A stretch of 64,000 nt of DNA from Proales similis (lineage: Eukaryota; Rotifera; Eurotatoria; Ploima; Proalidae): the NCBI GenBank assembly GCA_019059635.1, contig JAGVRJ010000007.1:1488001-1552000 (forward strand), given 5' to 3'. This document shows, piece after piece, positions 10,860 through 22,672 of this stretch. The translations under genes were made by a program, and so were the position numbers. Below the pieces are notes generated by a model. The model saw only the letters and a program-made list of their open reading frames with translations, made no database searches and was not told the DNA's origin. The first letter of the stretch is position 1. The number at the start of each line of letters is the position of its first letter.

Positions 10860-13800
10860 ATGAATGAGACACGGTCGAATTCTGGACTGAATAAAGCCGC
10901 CAATCTACTTGGAATCAATGAACTTACCCAGCTTGATTACAAGAGTTTAAATTCGATACGAAAGCTGGCAAAAACGCTTGGATGTGACGAGCATCAGTTG
11001 ATCAAGAGTTTGAACACGTAATTCATTTAATTGATTCATAGAAATATTAAGAAGCAGTCGATTTTTTTATCAACTGTTTATTGCAGAAATACAGACAAAG
11101 GAGTAATAGAATCTTCGTTGAAGTTCGGATCAAATTCGATCATTGACCGGGTTTCAAGTTTTTCAATTCCAAATAAAAAGCAAAAAAGCCGCAGACAACT
11201 TCGAATCAAATCTCAATCGACTCACAATGTTTCAAGTGGACAAGCGGAACGAGAGCGAACTAAAAAAAGCCTTAAAACTGACTTAGATAAAATAACGCAA
11301 CAACAAATCGGCCAAATCTACGAGAACGTTGAATTTTCTCATAGTACTGTTAAGATTCCAGCTAGACGTAAGATAACTATTAAAAAAGATGAAAAGTTTG
11401 GTTTCGGCTTTATTGCGGGTAGCGAAAAGCCGCTATTGGTCCGATTTGTCACTCCTGGTAAGTATCCTTAACTCTCACTCAATATCTTTATTTCAATCTT
11501 GGTTTTTAAGAGGGTCCTGGAAAAGACAAGCTTATGAACGGAGACGAGATTTTATCAATAAATGGACAAGATGTCGAATTTGCCAGTCGAGAACACGCGA
11601 TAGAATTAATTCGTCAAAGCCGAAATCAAATAACCTTGATTGTAAAGCAACCTACGGTAATTTCTAAATTCTACATGATTTTTTGCCCCGACCACCATTT
11701 GCATTGGCTGAAGGAATTCAGGGTTCATTAATCAAATCCCTTATTTTATTCTTTGGGATTGAGCTGCATTTAATCAAACGTGGATTAAATGTTTAGACTA
11801 GGTCGTTGATTTTTTATCTCTAGTAGAATTCAAATGCAAGCAACCTGAGCTGGAAGCTCAAGTGTTTGCAATATGCTGATGAAAGATATACGCCTAATAA
11901 TTACCCCTCTCTTGGCTTAATAGTTCTATTTCGTTTTTTCTTTCATATTATCCGCTCATTATTTGGCTCAATTTCTAAAGAGTTTTGTTGCCTCAATTTT
12001 ATAGCCAAAGAGTCACAACTCTCTTTTACTCACTGAGGACAAAAAAGCTTTAAAAAAGAGCATTCAATCAAAGCCTAAAGTAAGATTTAGGCTTGATGAA
12101 ATAGTAAACAAGTCTCAAATGTCTGGCCATATTCATGACGATAATTCAAAACTTGAGCGAATCTCAACCTCATTAGGGGCCAAAAAACGCTCACTTCATG
12201 ATCGTTTGAATGCAAAATCACTTTTAATGGAGCCAAACGAGCCAAGCATTCATTCAGATTCTAACTGGCTGGTAAGTGACAGAAACGAAGAAGAGAAAAC
12301 AATTCTCCGCGTTTACCTCGAAAATCAATCGATCAAATCATTCAAGTATGACACGAATACGTCTGTTGCCGATGTGCTACAGTGTCTGAAAGACAAACTT
12401 AACATTCAAAACATTCAATTTTTTGGGCTTGTTTTACGAATTGATGGCGAGGCATTAGCCTCAAATTTTATACATTTAAATGAGAGCCAACTTCTGATGA
12501 ATATTTACGAACAGTACAAACAACCATTCGAGTGTTTATTCAGATTTGTTTTCAAGCCGATAAATTATGAAAATTTGATTAAGAGCGATCCCCAGGCCTT
12601 CAAATACCTTTACGAACAGGTAGAAATCTAACAAATTTTTGATGTCCAAAAATCTTTGAAAATCTTTTGGAATACAGAGTAGAAATGATGTTCTACTTCA
12701 ACGCTTTGGCAGCGAGCTTAAATACGAGCTTATTCTTCACTTAGCCAGTCTCAATATTCTTTTAGAATATTTAGACTGGTCAGGTTCTTTACCATTAAAA
12801 AAAACGGAGGAAAGCGGAACCAGCAGCTCAGGCAGTCTCAGTGAAGACGATTCAAAGCCTTCTAGCCCAATTGATATTGACTTTGTCGAGTGAGTCATAA
12901 ATTAGTTAAATCGATCTGATAAACTCGAGTTTTAAACTTAAATTACTATAAAGGCAACATTTCACTCTTGAGCGTTTTCTCCCTCTGTCGGTGCTCAACT
13001 CTAATGTAGTCAAGCGCAACGATTTAAAACGTCTGCTGAGTCAAAACCTAGAGTGGTTCATTCAAAAACGATTCACAAATCAAAACGAAATTCGAGTTGA
13101 ATATTTGAAAAGCTTAAATGAGCTTGCACAGTTCGGAGGAAGGATTTTCAGTGTCAATCTAATTGTAATTACAACCATATTATATCTTAATGGCTTTTTT
13201 TAAAAAGTGACTAAATTAAAACCCTAAAAGGATGAGGAAAAAGATGTATTTATGATAATTGGTTGGTCATTCGGAATATCTGCATTTGTCGACTTAAAGA
13301 CTAAAACTGTAATATGAGTTTTATGAAATTTAACTTATCTAATTCATTAAAACAGGTACTCAAACTAATTGATTTTGAAACTGTCGAAAATATTCGAGTC
13401 ATACAACGATCGTCTCAGCTAGTTCAGATAGATTTAGACTTGCTTGATAGCTCGCAAGCTGGCCGAGATTTGATGGCTAAAGTAAGCTTCATTTTATTGA
13501 ATTCCGAAAAATTTCGACTCTAACAAACCAATTTCAAAGACATTTTCACTTGCATTTTTAATTGAAGACTACTTGCAGTTCCTTTATTTACTTCAAGGCT
13601 TTCTTCGCCTTATTGCTTATCCAGTTAGGCATCGTTTATGCCCTATTCAGCAAATTCGAATAGGTACTGTTCAATACAGTCTTAATGGTAAGAGTTCAAT
13701 CGAGAGAACTTAACCAATAGAATCTTTTCATATGATTAAATGAAAAGTGAGCTCATTCCTAGTAAAACATCCTCTGCGTTTGACTGCTCTTGAGAATCAA

Positions 13801-16800
13801 GACATTTCAATTAGTGCCAATAACACAAACAACGGTAGCAAGAAACACAAAAAGCACGAAGAGGCTGTGTTGGAGTTGATCCGAGATGTATCAGAAGATT
13901 CAATCATTTCGACATCGAATGACGCCGATCAATCAGAAGCGAGCAATTCTGAAAGCACTACAGTTGAATGGAATCCCAACGACAAAGATCCAATTGAAAA
14001 TTTCAAAAACAGCAGCTCAAGTTCAGAAGAACTTAGTTTCAAAAACGCCGAGCTTATTGAATCAGCACCATTTGCAGTAGTGCTAAAACTTAACGATGAA
14101 CCACTCAGTCTAGATTTGTGTTCGGATGTGACTAACAATCAGGACCCTTGCATGGAGACCATTGCTATTTCAAGCCAGCAACAAGAAGCAGATGATTCCG
14201 TTGATCATGTTATTGAACATTGCTGCTGTAGCAGTCGTTTATTCACGTCGAGGGTCCGACTTGATGTGAATGCAGAGCTAACCGGTTGTGGAAACAGTGG
14301 GGAGAGTTTACCGATGGTTGAGACAATCGGATTAATAGACGAACTACCACACCCTGATACTTGTCGTACTCGAGTCTTGGTTAACGTAGTAGAAGCGGTT
14401 GAAGATGAGGACATTTCATCTATTGAAGGGAGCTTGAAAGGAGACGCCTCTGAGCCATGGGGTGACCCATCTGCCAGCACACCTCTAATTCACCTCTACC
14501 CTACGTTCGGTAATTATTCACTTTGTTAGTCTAGTTGGTTTTCTCTTTACTCATGTATTAGACAACAATAAACTTTTTTCCTTAACTATTCTTAACTGCT
14601 CGTAATCTTCTCACCTTTCTGGCTTTAATTTAAACATGTCTTATTTAAAACACTCAAACGAATATTATTTCTTCGAATTAAATTTCACTTGTGACTGCTC
14701 CATGGAGGCAGTAATCGACCGCATATCATCTAATATTCATCAAATTAAAAAAAACTAAGAGAAGTGAGCAAATGGACTTCAAGCCTTCAGTGACAGGGTT
14801 ATACTTAGGTTTATTTGATGTTGGTCGCAGCTATTCAGAGGAAAGTGCCTTGTCCTATTCAATTCTAGTACTTATCCCTTGATTGTTTGGCTAGCTCTAG
14901 GGTCACTAGTTAAGCTTCTCACGCGACTTACTGCTCTCTCTCTCATCAACGAGGTCGAACACAATTAATAGTGTCTTTCTTGTACGCTAAGTGAATCGGT
15001 ATAGTAGGGAAAGAGAAAGTTTTCTGCTTTGCATATTCTTCTGATGTCTTTGGTAAAAAATCGTTCAGGTATTAATATGCAATCATGTTCAGCCTTAAAA
15101 AGATTTCGCGTCATCAAAATTTGAGAGGCCAGAGAATTTGAAAATAGTACGCAGCCATAAAGAAAACTATTTGACTGGGCTTCATCAATAGTTGTTTTTT
15201 TTTTTGGTGACCTAATTGCAACCATTACGCAACATAAAAACGCTTTAAGATGGTTTTCTCGCTTTACTATTTTTGACCGGCCTCTTAGGGCCCTTTTTCT
15301 TTTTCAGTCTCCAGATCTCCACTCATTTTGGGTTGAAATTTGCATTCTACCTTTTTAAGGCAGCTTGGTCTTATCGCAAGCAAAATTAAGAAAAACGTCC
15401 ATACTTTTTGCGACCTGGTTCTTTTAGTTTAGGACAGCCACGATAAACGGTGTCAAATAGCGGTCGATAAGATGAATATTATCTGGACTATTAGTACGCA
15501 CACGCATGCACTATTAAAGCTCTAAGTTATTTTTGAACTTTATGCTAAACTATTGTTTTAGAAGAGTCTAATACTAAAAGAGTGCCTGAAACAAGCCCAA
15601 TATTACCCCGAAAAATTGAAGAAAAACAACTCGGTTTTCAAACGAATATGAACAGCAGTAATGCTGAAGCACCTTGGCCTCAGCATTTGGATGTAATAGG
15701 TAATTGATAAAAAAATGCTATCAAAGCGAAGTAAGCATTATATTTGATGATAAAGATCTAACGAGCACCAAGCATGATAATCATGCGCCGCCCCCTCCAG
15801 AGCAGTTTTCAGATAAACGCTTAGATGAAGTAGAAAGCGGGATTGAGTCAGACTCAAGCGCAGAGAGAGCTCAGCGACTATTTTCTTCTCAGCTTGTTAT
15901 AAATTTAGATACAGCGGCAGAACGCCAAAATTTTTCAAATGAACACAACACGATAACGTCCGTTGCAACTGACCCGAACGAATTGCAGCAAACTAACCGG
16001 GTTCGAGATCTTGTTCAAGCGTTCTCTTCGTATGCCCAGCAAAAAAAAACACAATTGCCTAATCAGTCCTCACTTCCATCCCCGCCTACATTCAAACCTC
16101 AACAGCTGGGAGGTATGCAACAAGCTGGGATTGAATCTAGCATAAGGCGCTGCAATTCTTTGAGTCTTCGTCGAGCTGAGACGGTTTTAAATAAGATCGA
16201 ACTCCAAAGAAGTCATGAATTGAATTCGCTTGACACCAAACACACCAATTGTAACACAAGTGTTAAGGCTTTGGCACGAACTTATGAGAGTTCAGCTCTA
16301 CTTCCTACTTATATCAAACCAAAGCTCTTTATGGATGAGCAGAAGTCACCAATGATAAGAATAATTAACGGAAATAGGCGAGATACTGATGGGAAAAAAT
16401 GTCGACAACCACCTGTCCAAGAGCTTTGTAGCGGTGAATCCTTGTTGGATTCAGTTCTCGACTCTTTGCCCAATTTACGCTCAGAACCGATCGGTTTTAT
16501 CAATTCGACACGGACTTATGATTCAAGCGAGCCAAAAACGATCGGAATTGGATTCGAAAAACTGAAAAATGATGAAAATTTGATCAAAAAAGCTATCTCG
16601 AGTCAAGTCTTGAATATGGCAGATCTGAACTCTTTGGAAAAAAAACAATCGAATGAGAATAACTCGGAAAATGACAAAAAGAATGGTTTCAGTCGAATGA
16701 TTAATTTGTTGGTGGAATCAGGTCGTCGCTCTAAGACATTAAGTCAAGACCAACCAGATGCACAAGCGAAACTCAAACGGAATTCCAGCCACTCGGGGCA

Positions 16801-18339
16801 TTTTTCACTTCCTTCAAGAAATCTGAGAGTTTTAGGAGATATTAAATCTCTACTAGACAAGTTACACTCACGAACAACAGGCCGCAAGCCAGATGATCGA
16901 ATGAATAGTTCAATTTCATCATCTACTAACGAAGCGGAGTGGAAAAATGAAAAAGATGAACTCCTTACGGGCAAATTGAAGCATAGGCCTGCTTCAATAA
17001 CAGTATGCAGCTATTCAAATATAACAAATTTTAATTTTAACTCTGAAATCCTACCAACTCCGAGTGACACACAGCCAACAAATGAATGGCGAGGGCCACG
17101 TGATTCGAGTCTTCCTCCACGGTTGGTAACGTTCGGGAAAGTGGATTCATTGCCACGCTCAAGTTCTTTTCAAAAACTGAATGCTATTGATAAAAATTAC
17201 TCATCTGATCAATTTAGCCCCGAATCTCCTCGGAAAGGCGAGTATATTTTTTAATTTAAATTTAACCCGAGTCGATTCAATTATAATAATAAAACTTATT
17301 AACAGGAGCCTTGAAGAAATTAAGGAACTATCCGGATAGTAGCTCAAGTCCAAATCGGCTACCACTTAAAGTTCGTTGGAATGACATGATTGAAATATCA
17401 AACGTTATTGACGATAATGATTGCTATTGCGATACAATAAGTTTTGACGGTTTACAAGCGGGTATTTCAAGCGGAGCGAATTTAGATGAAGATGTTAACG
17501 ACTTGTATGAGGAAAGCGATGAAGAACAAGAGTACGAGTTGGAGAATGAAGAAGCAGATGAGTTAGCAAGCATCGATCAAGAGCTTGATTTAATCGACAT
17601 AAAAATCGACAGAAATTCTCTTATGAACGACGATGGTAACGCAATTATCCCTGTTAGTAGTTTGGAAAGACGGCGGATGGAAGCCAAATTTGAAAAGTTT
17701 GATCTTACACCAGTATACTCGACAGGAGAAGAGTTTGAGCTCGAAATAAGACAACGTCTCAATAAATTAGCAGAGATAAGACAAAGAGAGTATTCAGTTA
17801 CAGATTCAGATATGTTCTTCGATCAGATTCAAAAAGATCTTGATCTCATAATTTATGAGCTTCACCTGAGCATTGAACATGTTCGGCTTAGAACAATGAG
17901 CTCTCAAACACCAAAGACATACAATGAAAATGAAACCTTGCAGACAAGCAAGGGCATAGAGGAGAATATCGGACAAATTGCGCTGATTTGTCGCCAGTTT
18001 GTGAACCATTCCAAAAACATGATCAGTAGTTGCCTGATAGACGAGAATGAGGTCAAAGTGCATATTAAACATGGAATGCGTTCGATAAGTTCTTTAGTGA
18101 TCATTTGTATAGAGGCTAGCTTTGCATATTTGAATCGAGATCAAAAGCTAGACGAGATAAGAAAATTGTTAGGCAAAATACTCAATTTAATGAGCACGTT
18201 TCGGTCAACGATCAATATTACTTACTTGGCTGCTTGCAAACAGCTGAATGAGGCCAATAAAAATCTTCTTCTAACCCAGGCTACTGGGTTGGCCAATGAA
18301 ATAAGTTCTTTAATAAAACATTTTAAATCTTTGCTTTAA
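10860..18339 (+). CDS. PDZ-FERM scaffold protein of the FRMPD family
   Basis: Cortical/synaptic scaffold family (FRMPD1/3/4). Exons: 10860-11017, 11087-11457, 11511-11656, 12005-12619, 12678-12889, 12954-13164, 13231-13308, 13356-13481, 13540-13687, 13748-14509, 15562-15699, 15756-17237, 17306-18339; 1,826 aa. PDZ at about residues 147-225 ([16 protein letters not shown], then [12 protein letters not shown]). FERM at about 323-685: [51 protein letters not shown]. The spacing PDZ - [10 protein letters not shown] - FERM is that of FRMPD1. The rest is low-complexity Ser/Asp/Glu-rich, then a helical, cysteine-containing C-terminal block (from about 17,770) of unknown fold. No WW domain is seen, unlike vertebrate FRMPD4. 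The last intron could be GC-AG (17238-17305) or GT-AG (17242-17324); both keep frame. Two introns are long (348 and 1,052 bp). Confidence 0.9.
14510..15561 (+). other. Large intron of the FRMPD-like gene
   Basis: A 1,052-bp intron between a GTAATT donor and a TTTTAG acceptor, about 18 times the usual intron length here. An 86-codon frame on the opposite strand (15225-14965) has no recognisable domain and looks like chance. The intron might hold an enhancer or alternative exon; nothing specific is visible. Confidence 0.5.
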
Positions 18340-18692
18340 AGTGAATGAAAAAGAGCAACGTTGATCACTTGAGGTAGACATCGAGACGGACGATTCTTTC
18401 GGTTTTCAATATTTATTTTCGTCATCTTTTTCTATTGCATAAGTTAAATCTCACTCACGTTAATTCATAAGACTATAGAATAAAAGGTTAGACAATGAAA
18501 TTCATTGTATAATTTGGCATTCATAATTTGATCATCATTAAGAAAAATTATAATTTTACATGTAAGATTCTTTTATAAGATATTGCTTAATAGAACCGCT
18601 TATATAACAATCTTGCAAAATAATAAGAAAAATTCACATTCAAATAAGTCAAATAAAAAGGACCTAAGTAAGAGATAAAACGAAATTAAAGA
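18340..18692. other. Short intergenic spacer with FRMPD poly(A) signal
   Basis: AATAAA at 18479-18484 lies 140 nt after the FRMPD stop. The remaining AT-rich 200 bp must contain the promoter of the SOUL gene. Confidence 0.5.
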
Positions 18693-19364
18693 ATGGGCTC
18701 AGTAGCTGGATTTATCAAAGAAGAAACCCCTAACTATCAAGTGATTCGACAAGCAGAAGGCTACGAAGTTCGCAGCTACGAGGAGCAGTTACGGGTGAAA
18801 ACAACTGCGGCAAATATCAATGACGGCTTCATGAAATGTGCTCGATACATTGGCGCTGTTAGCAAACCAGCAAATAAGGGGTCTAAGCCCATTCCGATGA
18901 CGGCGCCTGTGGCTGTTGGACAGCCCTCTGAAGATGGAGCTAGAATAGCGCTGACTGCACCGGTTGTAATACAAAAAGAAAGTCAAGGAGTTAAGATTCC
19001 AATGACAGCACCAGTGGCGGTTGATGCTGATCAGAATAACCCGGAGATGATGACAATAAGTTTTATATTGCCTGGCAGTATATATAAGAGTCTTGATCAA
19101 GTTCCAGAACCTATCGAAGAGGGAGTTTCAATTGAGTATGTACCGGCGAAAACTATGGCAGCCATTACTTTTTCAGGCTACTACAAAAAATATAGTGAAT
19201 GCAAGCCCAAGGCAGAACATCTCACTCAGATGCTGATAAGAGACGGCGTAACGATTAAAAATAACGAAAATGAGATTAAAAATTACGAAGTATCATTTTT
19301 TAACCCGCCTTGGACTCTTCCATTTCTGAGGAAGAATGAAGTTCTTTTCGAAGTGGAAAATTGA
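18693..19364 (+). CDS. SOUL/HEBP family haem-binding-like protein
   Basis: Single-exon protein of 223 aa, in the size range of HEBP1/HEBP2/SOUL. The N terminus starts with ETPNYQVIRQAEGYEVRSYE, the typical opening strand of the SOUL fold, and the C terminus has the usual YEVSFFNPPWTLPFLRKNE strand-loop. The central loop carries three copies of a TAPV motif: IPMTAPVAV, IALTAPVVI and again IPMTAPVAVD, at about residues 67-112, where vertebrate HEBP proteins have one. It lacks a signal peptide, so a cytosolic role in tetrapyrrole binding or buffering is expected from the family; the haem-contacting residues vary and cannot be checked here. Same strand as its two neighbours, with about 330 bp on each side. 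Confidence 0.9.
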   Translation: MGSVAGFIKEETPNYQVIRQAEGYEVRSYEEQLRVKTTAANINDGFMKCARYIGAVSKPANKGSKPIPMTAPVAVGQPSEDGARIALTAPVVIQKESQGVKIPMTAPVAVDADQNNPEMMTISFILPGSIYKSLDQVPEPIEEGVSIEYVPAKTMAAITFSGYYKKYSECKPKAEHLTQMLIRDGVTIKNNENEIKNYEVSFFNPPWTLPFLRKNEVLFEVEN

Positions 19365-19676
19365 TTTTTTCCATTTTTATATTCTGAGGATTTTGCTAAT
19401 TATTCAATTAAAACGTGAATAAGCCGAAATTCTCATTTATTTTTTCTCAATAATTTTTTATTGTTTGTTTATTTCCCTCAAGAACCTTTTTTGAGACAAT
19501 TTGCCAAGCACTTGGGCAAATAATGCAATCTTTCGATTTCGTATCTACTTTGTCCTCTTGATTTATGGGCGGGGCTTAATCTACCAACGTATGCTATCAA
19601 TAACAACTTAAATAATGGATTGAGGAATAATGGATTGAGTAGAATAAGACTTAAACTTAATCGAGAGCTCTGACAA
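19365..19676. other. Intergenic spacer
   Basis: About 310 bp between SOUL and the next gene. A direct repeat of AATAATGGATTGAG occurs at about 19,611-19,638, just upstream of the next start codon. No gene is seen. Confidence 0.4.
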
Positions 19677-22102
19677 ATGGCCTTACGTCAGATTCAAGAA
19701 CCGCCAAATAATGGGGTCCCACTAAAACGCAGACAAAGATCAAACAAGCTAGATGATCCACCAGATGAAATAAAAACGAATCTCTCGACGCCTTGGAAAC
19801 AAAAACGAATTAAACGAAGCAGTTCGCTTCTCTTTGCCGATTCAGAAAGATGTGCGAAGGCGGCCGAGACATTGAGACAAATGTTAACAGTCGAATATGG
19901 ACCTTATGAGCATATAATCTGTTCCAAAGCAGCCGGAATACCAAGTCTACCTGGGTTGGAGATAAAAAATTTCGGATTAGTTTCATTACCTCTGATCGGA
20001 TTGCATGCAGATGAACTAATGAAGCAATATGACATCAAAGGTCAATCTATTGCCCAGATTAAATCCGAAAATATTCAGATAAAAAATCCAAGATGGAACA
20101 AGCAGCTCGATAAGCTGACATCTGATCTTGCAGCTCGTATGGGATTCAAAGGAGATGTGGTCAACAAATTAATTGAAATTGTGGTATTAGCTAAAAACGG
20201 TTCATATGAGATCAATGGAAAATTGACTGATGACCAGTTCGGATGGCTGGTTATTCAGCTTCCAAGTTTATTCAAATCCGTAAGTCTGCAAAATGAATAT
20301 ACTAGCAACAAAGAAGACCAAGAGAACTATGAATTCGACCCCTATTTTTGGGCATTTTATTATGATAAGACCAAAAGTTTTGGGTGTGTTCAGCAAGGTC
20401 ATTCGATTCTTGTCATTTACTCAATGAACTGGTCAGGTGACTACCATTATTCTATTTTAGACGGACTTAGCGGTCGAATAGAACAGAGCGCGCTTTGCAT
20501 CAAAGAGCTTAACAACTCTTCGAAAGCAGTAGCCTTTTGTCTGACTGGTGTACCTAGAAATTCTTTACTTTTCCAGCGGAATCAAGATTTTGTTTTAGAA
20601 GATAACAACGATCTTTTGAAACAACAAATTTTGACCAATGCGAATAGAATGGCTGGCGACCTCTATGAGTGCTTTGTTGCACAATGTGAGTACGAATTGG
20701 GCTATGTCAATTATGGAGTATGTACTTTGGGATACTATCGTTACGAAGAATGCGAAGGATACGAAAATATGTGGGAACAGAATGAGAAATCATGCCGAAT
20801 TGTCAAATGGAAAAGACTTGATTATTCGATTGTTGAACCATTACCAACTGAACATATTGAAGCGATCTACAAATTCATAGACACAAATAATGCCGATTTC
20901 AAAATTGATGACCTTCATACATGGCCACCAAACTGTTTAGACACAGAAGGAACTAGAGACGGTGAAACAAAAATTGAGCGCAATATCTATCCATTGTTTA
21001 TTCTTTGGCCTCGATATGCCAACCCTTCTTTTTATATCTCCAGCAATCCAAAACGAGGACTTGAGCTACTAGAACAAAAGTCGCCCAGTGCAGAAGAATT
21101 GATTCTTCTCATCGACGAGTTTTTGAATCCAAAACATGAAATCTATTTATGGGGAAACAATTCTTATATAAATCGAATTGTAAATTTAGTAATCAATTTG
21201 GAGTCGGCGTGTGTATGTCGTCATCTCTTGAGAAAATTTCAAGAAAGCCATTCTTATTTTGCACCCTCAACCGTATGGTTATCATTGTTAATCAACAAAT
21301 TCGGCTGGAATTGTCTTTCAGAAGATTTAAACAATCTAACTTGCGATTCCAAAGGACAAAAAGAATTTTTGCTTAACTTCGAATATAATTGTACACTTGT
21401 TGAGGTAAAACTTTAATTTTTTAATAGCTTGATAGCTTGATTTAATTTCATATTGATTTATTCTTTCAGAAACTGATTGATTTAAAATGTTGGGAAAATG
21501 CAAGCATGGGTGTGATAAATACCATTTTGCCTATTTTTTCACTTGATTGCAAATATCGGCTAACAACTGAAAATCTCATTAAAATAGCACAAATATTAAC
21601 ATCTATCGATCAAGATATTGAGAACACAGTGCCACAATTTATAAAGCTGGTTCTAGAACGTAACTTATCTTCCGAAGAGTTTTCAACCTTTTTGTCTCGT
21701 CTCCTATCAGTTGTGTGCAAACATAAATTGTACTACTTCAAAGAACTTGTTCTTTTTCGGTTAGCTCAAATAGATGAGATTTTGCTTGAATCGATTGAAT
21801 TTAGCTGGCGAATGCCTCACGCCGAATTTGCCTTACATCCCGAAATCGAAAGGTTCCTGCGTGGACCTCAGCAAACAATGGTATATGCGGGAGTCTTTCG
21901 AAACATTTCGGCTGCCAATCAGTTTGCAAAAGCTTACAGCGGGCTAAGAGAAACATTCTCAATACAGATAGCTGCTGGGATTCAAAATCAAGTCGCACAT
22001 GTGGTGATTAGTAAGACTCGAGCTTATCATGAAAAAATCGAGCAGCAGATGAAGCTATTGCGGGCTGAAAAAAATCGGCTTAAGAAGATAATTGCTTCTT
22101 AA
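19677..22102 (+). CDS. 2OG-Fe(II) oxygenase-related protein, probably catalytically dead
   Basis: Two exons, 19677-21404 and 21470-22102, give 786 aa. The N-terminal third recalls a little-studied family of long Fe2OG-domain proteins in fungi and animals: PGLEIKNFGLVSLPL, then VNKLIEIVVLAKNGSYEIN, and DQFGWLVIQLPS matching the family's FATLVVQLPS strand. The middle part (MAGDLYECFV, ELGYVNYG, YPLFILWPRY) matches later blocks of the same family. Where active members carry HxD before the LPS strand this protein has INGKLTDD, and in the later YYDKTKSFG segment the expected distal His is Lys and the following Arg is Ser. Thus all metal and cosubstrate ligands seem lost. The basic N terminus (KRRQRSNK, KQKRIKRS) could be a nuclear localisation signal. 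The C-terminal 210 residues are helical and end in a coiled coil. Family placement is from memory and moderate. Confidence 0.6.
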
Positions 22103-22672
22103 TTTTCCCTGTATTCAATTTTATTCAATCTAGTATTAATTCGCCCACAAAAATAAAATAAAAATCAATTATAAATTTAACAGACCATAACTTAAAAATT
22201 TCTTTATCATTGATGAATCTTATATTTGAACAAAAAGTAGAAAACTTCACACTTGGATGTAAAATATTATTGAATTTCTATGAAAAATTCAAGAATGAAT
22301 CTAAACTTCAAACTTTCCGAACTAATCGTTCTATATTTGAATTCAATCATTCTTGATTATAAAATATTTTTCTGTATTCGAGATCAAAGCATCACACCCA
22401 AATTAATTTTTTTTGAAGGTATGTTGATTTGCCTCCTTTGTTACTCTTCTTATCCGCCAGATTTTTTTTGAACATGCTCAGTAAAGAAAGTCCTTGAAGC
22501 GATCAGAATTGGCCTAAAAATTTTAAAGATTATAAAAATATTAATTAATTATAAATAAATGTAAAGAACTCTAGAAGGACTATTAATCCAGAGATTAATC
22601 GCATCCTAGCTAATAATAAGTTATAGTTCGTCACCGAATAAAACAGAAAGTAGAAGGTATGAAGAAAATGTA
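22103..22672. other. Convergent intergenic region
   Basis: An AATAAA at 22152-22157, 50 nt after the stop, is a likely poly(A) signal for the upstream gene. The rest is AT-rich 3' UTR-like sequence shared with CEP135, which converges from the other side. No gene is seen. Confidence 0.5.

Noticed and set aside
13664-13679. A 16-nt GT...AG segment in the FRMPD exon 13540-13687
   Set aside because: Too short to be an intron; the exon reads through it in frame to a strong GTAAGAG donor at 13688.
14965-15225. 86-codon minus-strand frame in the long FRMPD intron
   Set aside because: No domain and no neighbouring exons; probably chance.
15700-15731. 32-nt version of an FRMPD intron (acceptor at 15731)
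   Set aside because: A second in-phase acceptor at 15755 gives a 56-nt intron, matching the usual length here.
22280-22471. 63-codon plus-strand frame downstream of the oxygenase-like gene
   Set aside because: AT-rich, Ile/Leu/Phe-heavy sequence in a convergent 3' region.
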